Shown here: piece by piece, positions 57,255-64,000 of the stretch
Layout of the letters: each line of letters opens with the position of its first letter
Numbering within the stretch: position 1 is the stretch's first letter
Source: Kiloniellales bacterium
GTDB taxonomy: Bacteria; Pseudomonadota; Alphaproteobacteria; Kiloniellales; JAKSDN01
NCBI GenBank assembly: GCA_030064845.1
Contig: JASJEC010000007.1
Coordinates: 1 to 64,000, forward strand
DNA: 64,000 nucleotides
Direction of reading: 5' to 3'
Notes under the pieces: model-generated
What the model saw: the letters and a program-made list of their open reading frames with translations, nothing else
Databases searched by the model: none
Told to the model about the DNA's origin: nothing
Program-made: the position numbers and the translations under genes

Positions 57255-57526
57255 CTAGGGCCTGTGGACATTCACGGCGCGCTCCTGGCGGGAGCGCATT
57301 TGCGCCGGGGCCAGGAGCGGGAGGCGCCGTGGGGTTGGGCCCCACAAGTCCTTCCGTGACGCCGCCCCGACGCAAATGCGCCCCGTCCCGAAGGGATCCG
57401 GCGAAATCGACCCGCTGCCGCGTTGCTCGTCGTCGAATATGCCCGGCATGTCCTTCCTCCTTGCGCCTAACAGCGGGCCGATTTCACTCGGACCAGGAGC
57501 GCGCCGTGAGTGCCAACAGGCCCTAG
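57255..57526. mobile_element. MITE-like palindromic element of 272 bp
   Basis: The ends are inverted repeats of about 35 bp. The left end reads CTAGGGCCTGTGGACATTCA and then CGGCGCGCTCCTGG. The right end, read on the other strand, is CTAGGGCCTGTTGGCACTCA followed by the same CGGCGCGCTCCTGG, so only four bases differ. A second inverted pair lies inside, GCGCATTTGCGCCGGGG against CCCCGACGCAAATGCGC. There is no transposase or other convincing open frame inside. CTAG at both ends may be part of the element or a short target duplication. It fills most of the 427-bp gap between the protease gene and nfu; the 67 bp to the nfu start hold the nfu ribosome site. The origin is inferred from structure only. 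Confidence 0.7.
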
Positions 57527-57593
57527 CCCCGTGGGCGCTTGATCTTTGCCCCCCGCTGACCCACATTTCCGGAAGCAAGCCGGAGACCCAGAG

Positions 57594-58148
57594 ATGTTTA
57601 TTCAGACCGAAGCGACACCCAACCCCGCGACCCTGAAATTCCTCCCGGGCCGCGACGTGATGGCCAGCGGCACAGCGAACTTCGAGAACCGGGACGACGC
57701 CGGGCGCTCGCCCCTGGCGGAGCGCCTGTTCCAGGTCGAAGGCGTCAGCGGCGTCTTCCTCGGCTCCGACTTCATCACCGTCGCCAAGGCCGAAGACAAG
57801 GAGTGGTATCTGCTCAAGCCCGCCATCCTCGGCGTGATCATGGAGCACTTCACCGCCGGGCGCCCGGTTATCATCGAGGGCGCGGCCCAGGAAGAGGCCG
57901 GCGCCGGCGAGGACGACGACGAGGTTGTTTCCCAGATCCGCGAGCTGATCGATACGCGGGTTCGGCCGGCGGTCGCCCAGGACGGCGGCGATATCGTGTT
58001 CCGCGGCTTCGAGAACGGCATCGTCTTCCTGCACATGCAGGGCGCTTGCGCGGGCTGCCCGAGCTCGACGGCGACGCTCAAGATGGGCATCGAGAACATG
58101 CTGCGGCACTACATTCCCGAGGTGGTTGAGGTTCGCGCCGTCGTCTAG
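57594..58148 (+). CDS. NfuA-type iron-sulfur cluster carrier
   Basis: 184 aa from ATG 57594, preceded by CCGGAGA. The N-terminal Nfu_N domain (1-90, 'MFIQTEATPNPATLKFLPGRDV', 'VEGVSGVFLGSDFITVAK') is followed by an acidic linker and a NifU C-terminal domain ('IRELIDTRVRPAVAQDGGDIVFRGFENGIVFLHMQGACAGCPSSTATLKMGIENMLRHY') with the CxxC that holds a [4Fe-4S] cluster between two monomers. It passes clusters to enzymes such as LipA and MiaB, both encoded in this window. The domain order is that of mitochondrial and alphaproteobacterial Nfu1. Confidence 0.93.
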   Translation: MFIQTEATPNPATLKFLPGRDVMASGTANFENRDDAGRSPLAERLFQVEGVSGVFLGSDFITVAKAEDKEWYLLKPAILGVIMEHFTAGRPVIIEGAAQEEAGAGEDDDEVVSQIRELIDTRVRPAVAQDGGDIVFRGFENGIVFLHMQGACAGCPSSTATLKMGIENMLRHYIPEVVEVRAVV

Positions 58149-58326
58149 CCTGGAACGGCGGAGAGGGCGGCATGGCGCGGCGCGGCAACGGGCGGCGCCT
58201 TCCGCCTGGCCATAGAGGATTCCTTCGGATAGGACCCGCGCTCGGTATCGCCCGGCTGTGAGGGAGCCGCGTCGGCTGGTTCGCGCCGGCCCTCCGTCGG
58301 TGCCGCGAAGACAAGGGAGCGACAAG

Positions 58327-58917
58327 GTGAGCAACATCCTGAGCGACGCCGCACTGGACCGCATCTTCCGGAACGCGCGCACCCATTCCTCGTGGCAGGA
58401 CCGCGAGGTCAGCGACGTCCTTCTGCAGGCGGTCTACGACCTGGCGAAAATGGGCCCGACCAGCGCCAACTGCAGCCCGATGCGGCTGGTTTTCGTCAAG
58501 TCTCCGGAGGCCAAGGAGCGCCTCAAGCCGGCGCTGGCCGAGGGCAACGTGGAGAAGACCATGGCGGCCCCGGTAACCGCCATCGTCGGCCACGACCTGG
58601 CGTTCTACGAGCGCCTGCCCCAGCTCTTCCCCCATACCGACGCGCGCTCCTGGTTCGTCGGCAAGACCGAGTTGAGCAGGGACACCGCGTTCCGCAACGG
58701 CAGCCTGCAGGGCGCCTATCTGATGATCGCCGCCCGCGCGCTCGGCCTGGACTGCGGGCCCATGTCGGGATTCGACAACGAAGCCGTCGACCGCGCGTTC
58801 TTCCCCGACGGCCAGGTGAAGTCCAACTTCCTCTGCAATCTCGGCCACGGCGACCCGGAGAAGCTCCATCCGCGCTCGCCCCGGCTCGAGTTCGACCAGG
58901 CCTGCCGGGTGCTCTGA
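58327..58917 (+). CDS. Nitroreductase-family protein, malonic semialdehyde reductase type
   Basis: 196 aa with a GTG start at 58327, after AAGGGAGCGACAAG. The FMN-binding fold of the RutE/HadB-like subgroup is clear: '[53 protein letters not shown]', '[40 protein letters not shown]', and '[27 protein letters not shown]'. In E. coli RutE reduces malonic semialdehyde during pyrimidine breakdown. No other rut gene is here. The omega-amino-acid transaminase at 15336-16655 could produce malonic semialdehyde from beta-alanine, but it is 40 kb away. Confidence 0.82.
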   Translation: MSNILSDAALDRIFRNARTHSSWQDREVSDVLLQAVYDLAKMGPTSANCSPMRLVFVKSPEAKERLKPALAEGNVEKTMAAPVTAIVGHDLAFYERLPQLFPHTDARSWFVGKTELSRDTAFRNGSLQGAYLMIAARALGLDCGPMSGFDNEAVDRAFFPDGQVKSNFLCNLGHGDPEKLHPRSPRLEFDQACRVL

Positions 58918-58932
58918 CCCCGCCGCTCGTCC

Positions 58933-59619
58933 ATGTCCCTGACCAGCCTGCTCGCCCTCGATTGCGCGGGCGGGGCCTGCTCCGCCGCCGTCTGGCGCGA
59001 CGGCGCGGTGCGTTCGCGGCGTCTCGAGCTGATGGCGCGCGGCCACGCCGAGCGCCTTGTACCCATGATCGAGGCGGTGATGGGCGAGGCTGCGGTGGAC
59101 TTCGCCGACCTCGAGGCGGTCGCCGTGACCGTAGGCCCGGGCGGCTTCACCGGCGTACGCATCGGCCTCGCCACGGCGCGCGGCCTCGCGCTCGCCGCCG
59201 GCCTGCCGATCCTCGGGGTGAGCAACTTCCGCGCCGTCGCGGCGGCTGTGCCGGAGGCCGAATGGCGCGACCGCGAGCTGGCTGTGCTGATCGACGCCAA
59301 GCGCGCGGAGGTCTACCTCCAGGTCTTCGGCGCCGGCCTCGTGCCGCGCGCGGCGCCGGTCAGCATCCGGCCCGAAAGCCTGGCCGGCCGCCTCGGGCCG
59401 GGCGCCTACCTCTTCGCCGGCGACGCGATCGAACAGTGCCGGAAGGCCATCGAGGCGGCCTGGGGCGATTCCGCCCTGACCGCTGCGCCGGGCCATGCCG
59501 ACGCCGCCTGGGTCGCGCGTCTGGCCCAGGCCATGCCGCGTCCGCCCGCCGGCGCGCCGCCGCCCGAGCCGCTCTATTTGCGGGCGCCGGATACCACGAA
59601 GCCCGGCAAGCGGGCCTGA
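58933..59619 (+). CDS. tsaB: TsaB, tRNA t6A synthesis protein
   Basis: 228 aa. ASKHA-type fold: 'LLALDCAGGACSAAVWRDGAV', 'MARGHAERLVPMIEAVMGEA', 'AVTVGPGGFTGVRIGLATARGLALAAGLPILGVSNF' and 'VLIDAKRAEVYLQVF'. TsaB is the scaffold of the TsaBDE complex that puts threonylcarbamoyl on A37 of ANN-decoding tRNAs. It is followed 5 bp later by rimI, the usual pairing. Confidence 0.93.
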   Translation: MSLTSLLALDCAGGACSAAVWRDGAVRSRRLELMARGHAERLVPMIEAVMGEAAVDFADLEAVAVTVGPGGFTGVRIGLATARGLALAAGLPILGVSNFRAVAAAVPEAEWRDRELAVLIDAKRAEVYLQVFGAGLVPRAAPVSIRPESLAGRLGPGAYLFAGDAIEQCRKAIEAAWGDSALTAAPGHADAAWVARLAQAMPRPPAGAPPPEPLYLRAPDTTKPGKRA

Positions 59620-59624
59620 CCTTC

Positions 59625-60104
59625 ATGGCGACCGGCGACCCAGCGTTGAGTCCCGGTGGCGACCCGGAGGTGCTCGCGGCGCTCCATGAGGCCTGCTTTC
59701 CCGAGGATTCCTGGAGCGCCGAGGCGATCGCCTCGCTCGCGTCGGGCCCCGGCGTGTTCGCCTTGACCGCGACCGTCGGCGCCGCGGCGGGCGACCCGGC
59801 GGCGCTCGGTTTCGTCATGGCGCGCTGCGTGGCCGAGGAATGTGAGATCTTAACCATTTGCGTCCGTCCCGAGCAGCGGCGGCAGGGCCTCGGCCGGGCC
59901 CTCCTGCTGGCGGCCATGGCGAGGGCCCGGGCCTTCGGCGCTGAAAAGGTCCTGCTGGAGGTTGCGGAAGACAACCGGGCCGCGCGCGCTCTCTACGGCG
60001 GCCTCGGTTTCGTCGAGTTCGCGCGGCGCCCGGCCTACTATCAGCGCGCGAATCGCGACCGGCAGACTGCCGTGGCCCTGGCCTTCAGTTTCGCCGCCGT
60101 CTAG
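59625..60104 (+). CDS. rimI: RimI-like ribosomal-protein N-acetyltransferase
   Basis: 159 aa from ATG 59625, 5 bp after tsaB. GNAT fold: 'AALHEACFPEDSWSAEAIASLA' at the N-terminus, the acetyl-CoA loop 'ICVRPEQRRQGLGRALLLAAMARARAFGAEKVLLEVAEDNRAARALYGGLGFVEFARRPAYY'. RimI acetylates the N-terminal Ala of ribosomal protein S18. The tsaB-rimI-mucR/fur-miaB order is common in this group of bacteria. Confidence 0.9.
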   Translation: MATGDPALSPGGDPEVLAALHEACFPEDSWSAEAIASLASGPGVFALTATVGAAAGDPAALGFVMARCVAEECEILTICVRPEQRRQGLGRALLLAAMARARAFGAEKVLLEVAEDNRAARALYGGLGFVEFARRPAYYQRANRDRQTAVALAFSFAAV

Positions 60105-60307
60105 CGGCGCGGACCCGACGGCGGCCGCTGCGCCATTCGGACTAAATCAGCCGTCCGGTTCTAGGGAACACCAGAAAAAGTGCTGCTAATAGACAAACGA
60201 TCCGGATGTTTGCCCATCCACGTTTATTAGTTGTTCTACACGGTTGCTTTAGGTTAACATAGTAACTATATTCTCTAGCAAGCAAACAAACGGGGTGCGC
60301 ACGGGCT

Positions 60308-60724
60308 ATGGCGGATCAATCAAACTCCAGCGAGCTCTTATCTCTGACGACGAACATCGTTTCGGCCCATGTGTCGAACCATTCCGTTCCCGTCGACGAT
60401 CTTCCTCAGCTCATTCGGGACGTCTACCAAACGCTATCTACGGTTGGCGGCGTCACGGAACGGGAGACCGAACGGCCGACACCGGCCGTGCCGGTCAAGA
60501 AGTCCGTAACCCCCGATCACATCGTCTGTCTGGAAGATGGCAAGAAGCTCAAGATGCTGAAGCGCCATCTCAAGACGGCCTACAACATGACGCCGGAGGA
60601 GTATCGGGAGCGCTGGGGCCTTTCGCCCGACTACCCGATGGTCGCGCCGAACTACGCGAAGCAGCGGTCCAAGCTGGCCAAGCAGATCGGCCTGGGCACG
60701 CGCGCGCGGCGCCGCCGGGCCTAA
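60308..60724 (+). CDS. MucR/Ros-family transcriptional regulator
   Basis: 138 aa. The core 'ITPDHIVCLEDGKKLKMLKRHLKTAYNMTPEEYRERWGLSPDYPMVAPNYAKQRSKLAKQIGLG'-like region (reading VTPDH here) is the Ros/MucR zinc-finger DNA-binding domain, of the type in which the first half is CLED rather than CxxC. The N-terminal helix region mediates oligomerisation. MucR proteins bind AT-rich DNA as H-NS-like silencers and control exopolysaccharide, motility and their own promoter. The 203 bp upstream are AT-rich (for example GGTTAACATAGTAACTATAT), unlike the rest of the window, which suits autoregulation. Confidence 0.93.
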   Translation: MADQSNSSELLSLTTNIVSAHVSNHSVPVDDLPQLIRDVYQTLSTVGGVTERETERPTPAVPVKKSVTPDHIVCLEDGKKLKMLKRHLKTAYNMTPEEYRERWGLSPDYPMVAPNYAKQRSKLAKQIGLGTRARRRRA

Positions 60725-60848
60725 ACTCCGCCGTCCAGCTCGGCCGGGCGTGGCCGATAGGCCATTGTTCGCCGGCATTGCAGATGCGATATTCCCGCAG
60801 CACGTCTGATGCCGATCCGCGGGAGCGGCAGGCGCCATCGTTGGCGGA

Positions 60849-61304
60849 ATGATGGATTCTCGTATCGAGCAGCTCTGCGTCGAGAAGGGCCTCAAGATGA
60901 CCGAACAGCGGCGGGTCATCGCAAAGGTGCTTTCCGACGCGACGGATCATCCCGACGTAGAGCTCGTGTTCAAACGGGCGTCCGCCGTCGATCCGCGCAT
61001 CTCGATCGCCACGGTCTATCGGACCGTGAAGCTGTTCGAGGAAGCCAATATCCTCGAGAAGCACGATTTCGGTGACGGTAGGGCGCGTTACGAGGAACGG
61101 TCCGACGAACATCACGACCATCTCATCGACGTCAACTCCGGCGAGGTGATCGAGTTTCGCAACGACGAAATCGAGAAGCTGCAGCGCCTGGTCGCACAGG
61201 AGCTCGGCTATCGGCTGGTCGGCCACCGGCTGGAGCTCTACGGCATCCAGGCCGAAGAGGCCGATGGCAAGCCGGCGCGGCGGGACCGCCAGCGGGAATC
61301 CTGA
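60849..61304 (+). CDS. fur: Fur-family metalloregulator
   Basis: 151 aa; the ATG at 60849 or the next one at 60852 may be used. The winged helix is 'LKMTEQRRVIAKVLSDATDHPDVELVFKRASAVDPRISIATVYRTVKLFEEANIL'. The dimerisation and metal part is 'RYEERSDEHHDHLIDVNSGEVIEFRNDEIEKLQ', with His and Glu ligands. The cysteine pair of the structural zinc site is missing, as in many alphaproteobacterial Fur/Mur proteins, which often answer to manganese as well as iron. It lies between mucR and olsB. Confidence 0.92.
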   Translation: MMDSRIEQLCVEKGLKMTEQRRVIAKVLSDATDHPDVELVFKRASAVDPRISIATVYRTVKLFEEANILEKHDFGDGRARYEERSDEHHDHLIDVNSGEVIEFRNDEIEKLQRLVAQELGYRLVGHRLELYGIQAEEADGKPARRDRQRES

Positions 61305-61406
61305 AATTTCTAGGAACCGATCGCGTCTTGCGTCATTCTCTGCAGCAACCCACTCTCTGCGGCAACTCACGGGGACGCCGCGTGCCGACAAGGCGGCCAT
61401 GAAGAC

Positions 61407-62216
61407 GTGACCCACAGCGAAATCCCGCGTCCGGTCGATGTCAGGGCGCGGAACCTGCACATTAGGCTGGCCGAATCGGCCGACGAGATCAGGGCCTCGC
61501 AAGGCCTGCGCTACCGCGTCTTCTGCGAGGAGATGACGGCCAAGCCGAGCCAGGAAATGGCCTCGCTGGAGCGCGAATTCGACAGCTTCGACGAGTTCTG
61601 CGACCATCTCCTGGTGATCGACGAGACCCGCGGGAGCGACGCCGCGCAGGCCGTGGTCGGGACCTACCGCATGATGCGCCGCGAGGCCGCGGACCGCTTC
61701 GGCCGGTTCTACACCGCGGGCGAATACGATATCACCAACCTGGTGGCCCACGGCGGGGAGCTGCTGGAGGTCGGCCGGTCCTGTGTCGATGCCGAGTACA
61801 GGACCGGCGCAACCATGTACCTTCTCTGGCGCGGCATCGCGGCCTACGTGTTCCACTACGACATCGATATCCTGTTCGGCTGCGCCAGCCTGCCCGGCGT
61901 TGAGCCGCGCGAACTCGCCGTGCCGCTCGCCTTCATGTATCACAACCACATGGCGCCGGCCTTTCTGCGGCCGCGCGCCCTGCCCGAGCTCTACGTCGAC
62001 ATGGACTTCATGCCGCCGGATCAGATCGACCAGAAAGCGGCGCTCCAGGCCCTGCCACCGCTGGTCAAGGGCTATCTGCGCCTCGGCGGCTTTGTCGGCG
62101 ACGGCGCCGTCGTCGACGGCGAATTCGGCACGACCGACGTCTGCATCCTGGTCAAGACCGACCGCGTGACGGAGAAGTACTACCGTCACTACGTGCGGGA
62201 GGAGAGCAGGGCCTGA
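61407..62216 (+). CDS. olsB: OlsB, L-ornithine N-acyltransferase
   Basis: 269 aa with a GTG start at 61407. It is a GNAT-type (hemolysin/autoinducer-synthase-like) fold: 'RLAESADEIRASQGLRYRVFCEEMTAKP', 'DHLLVIDE', 'VVGTYRMMRREAA', 'LLEVGRSCVDAEYRTGATMYLLWRGIAAYVFHYDIDILFGCASLPG'. OlsB transfers a 3-hydroxyacyl chain from acyl-ACP to ornithine, the first step of ornithine lipid synthesis, at the inner membrane. olsA follows 5 bp later, which supports the assignment. Confidence 0.88.
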   Translation: MTHSEIPRPVDVRARNLHIRLAESADEIRASQGLRYRVFCEEMTAKPSQEMASLEREFDSFDEFCDHLLVIDETRGSDAAQAVVGTYRMMRREAADRFGRFYTAGEYDITNLVAHGGELLEVGRSCVDAEYRTGATMYLLWRGIAAYVFHYDIDILFGCASLPGVEPRELAVPLAFMYHNHMAPAFLRPRALPELYVDMDFMPPDQIDQKAALQALPPLVKGYLRLGGFVGDGAVVDGEFGTTDVCILVKTDRVTEKYYRHYVREESRA

Positions 62217-62221
62217 CGGTC

Positions 62222-63055
62222 ATGGCGAAGACCATCCCCTCCTCGCGGCTCGTCGCGCTGGTCCGTCTCTCCCTCATGACGGGCTTCACCTTGCCGATGA
62301 TGGCTTTGCAGACACTTGCGCTCTCCCTGAAGCTCCGGCTGAGCCACAAGCTGCCCCGCTGGTACCACCAGCAGTGTTGCCGGATCCTCGGCATCGAGGT
62401 CGTGTGCAAGGGCGAGCCGTCGCACGAGCATCCGACCATCTACCTCGCCAATCACGTCTCCTATCTGGACATCACCGCCCTGGGATCGCTGATCTACGGC
62501 TGCTTCATCGCCAAGGCGGAGGTGCGATCCTGGCCCCTGTTCGGCTGGCTGGCCCGGATGCAGCGGACGGTTTTCGTCGAGCGCCGGCGGACCCGCACCG
62601 CCGACCACCGCGACGAGCTGCTGGACCGCATGGAAAGCGGCGACGACCTGATCCTGTTCCCCGAGGGGACCAGCGGCGACGGCAATCGGGTCAAGCCCTT
62701 CAAGAGCGCGCTCCTGTCCGTGGCCGAGTACCGGCCGAAGGGCCGCCCGGTCCGGGTGCAGTCGGTCTCCATCGCCTATACCAAGCTCGACGGTTTGCCC
62801 TTGGGCCGCTACCTCCGGCCGCTCTTCGCCTGGTATGGCGATATGGATCTGGCACCCCATCTATGGCAGATGGCGGGAATGGGGCGACTGACGGTTGAGA
62901 TCCGTTTCCACCCGCCGGTCACGGTGGACGAATTGGGATGCAGGAAGGCCTTGAGCGAACACTGTCAGCGTCTTTCATCCCTCGGTGTGGCCTCGGCCCT
63001 GACCGGGCGCCCCATGCCGGCCGGGGAAGCCGCGGTGCCGGTCCCGGCAAGCTAG
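62222..63055 (+). CDS. olsA: OlsA, lyso-ornithine-lipid / 1-acyl-glycerol-3-phosphate O-acyltransferase
   Basis: 277 aa. A membrane-anchoring N-terminus ('LSLMTGFTLPMMALQTLALSL') is followed by the PlsC-type acyltransferase motifs: 'LANHVSYLDI' (HxxxxD), 'FIAKAEVRSWPLFGWLARMQRTVFVERRR' and 'DDLILFPEGTSGDGNRVKPFKSALL'. It adds the second acyl chain to the product of OlsB, and some members also serve phosphatidic acid synthesis. It is translationally close to olsB. Confidence 0.9.
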   Translation: MAKTIPSSRLVALVRLSLMTGFTLPMMALQTLALSLKLRLSHKLPRWYHQQCCRILGIEVVCKGEPSHEHPTIYLANHVSYLDITALGSLIYGCFIAKAEVRSWPLFGWLARMQRTVFVERRRTRTADHRDELLDRMESGDDLILFPEGTSGDGNRVKPFKSALLSVAEYRPKGRPVRVQSVSIAYTKLDGLPLGRYLRPLFAWYGDMDLAPHLWQMAGMGRLTVEIRFHPPVTVDELGCRKALSEHCQRLSSLGVASALTGRPMPAGEAAVPVPAS

Positions 63056-63153
63056 GAAACCGCCGTTCTTGCCCGACCTCGCGCGCCTAGACATGTCCCG
63101 ACCACGAAGAGACCCCGCGGAGCCCGCCGGAACGGCGGCGGAATGCGCCTGAT

Positions 63154-64000
<847 letters not shown>

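Overview
The window is high-GC DNA, densely packed with genes, from an alphaproteobacterial chromosome, most likely a Rhodospirillales-type organism (inferred, not tested against a database). The evidence is gene order and gene type: a dusB(nifR3)-ntrB-ntrC-ntrY-ntrX-trkA-aminotransferase-hfq-hflX block, a MucR/Ros regulator, a fused ispDF, a pyruvate dehydrogenase whose E1-beta carries its own lipoyl domain, an olsBA ornithine-lipid pair, and a nosRZDFYLX cluster with Tat-exported (clade I type) NosZ. No rRNA, tRNA, phage or CRISPR array was recognised.

Layout. 1-4.2 kb: the tail of an FG-GAP-like repeat protein, a 600-bp stretch with no intact gene, and two convergent gamma-glutamyltranspeptidase-like genes. 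4.2-14.2 kb: a complete nitrous oxide reductase operon (nosR-Z-D-F-Y-L-X, minus strand) with an FNR-type palindrome in front of nosR, and a divergent ferritin-like gene. 14.2-25.3 kb: amino-acid and one-carbon metabolism (MetE-like methyltransferase, omega-amino-acid transaminase, D-2-hydroxyacid/hydroxyglutarate-type flavoprotein, alanine dehydrogenase, dimethylglycine/sarcosine dehydrogenase, inositol monophosphatase-type phosphatase), with an unusual triple-receiver regulator in between. 25.5-28.7 kb: a periplasmic binding protein followed by a hybrid histidine kinase. 28.7-41 kb: hflX, hfq, HAD phosphatase, D-amino-acid transaminase-like gene, trkA and the full NtrYX/NtrBC nitrogen-sensing cluster down to dusB. 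41-45 kb: a CcsA-like membrane protein, two palindromic repeats, then ispDF-pgpA-pncC-CPBP protease with overlapping ends. 45-54.7 kb: ratA-like, lipA, lpdA, pdhC, pdhB, pdhA, ftsB, a CmcJ-like oxidoreductase, and eno. 54.7-57.5 kb: a convergent pair of exported proteins, each carrying about 30 tandem Asp-Gly dipeptides, one of them a subtilisin-family protease; next to it lies a 272-bp palindromic, MITE-like repeat. 57.6-64 kb: nfu, nitroreductase, tsaB, rimI, mucR, fur, olsB, olsA and the start of miaB.

How it fits together. The nos operon gives the cell the last step of denitrification: NosR passes electrons and supports maturation, NosZ reduces N2O, NosDFY and NosL supply copper/sulfur for the CuZ centre, and NosX flavinylates NosR. 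The ntr genes tie nitrogen status to transcription. The pdh/lip/eno group links glycolysis to the TCA cycle. The strongest candidate for something undescribed is the Asp-Gly repeat pair at 54.9-57.2 kb. Two exported proteins share the same (DG)n module, and one is a protease with an intact Asp/His/Ser triad. The two tracts form a long inverted repeat at the DNA level.
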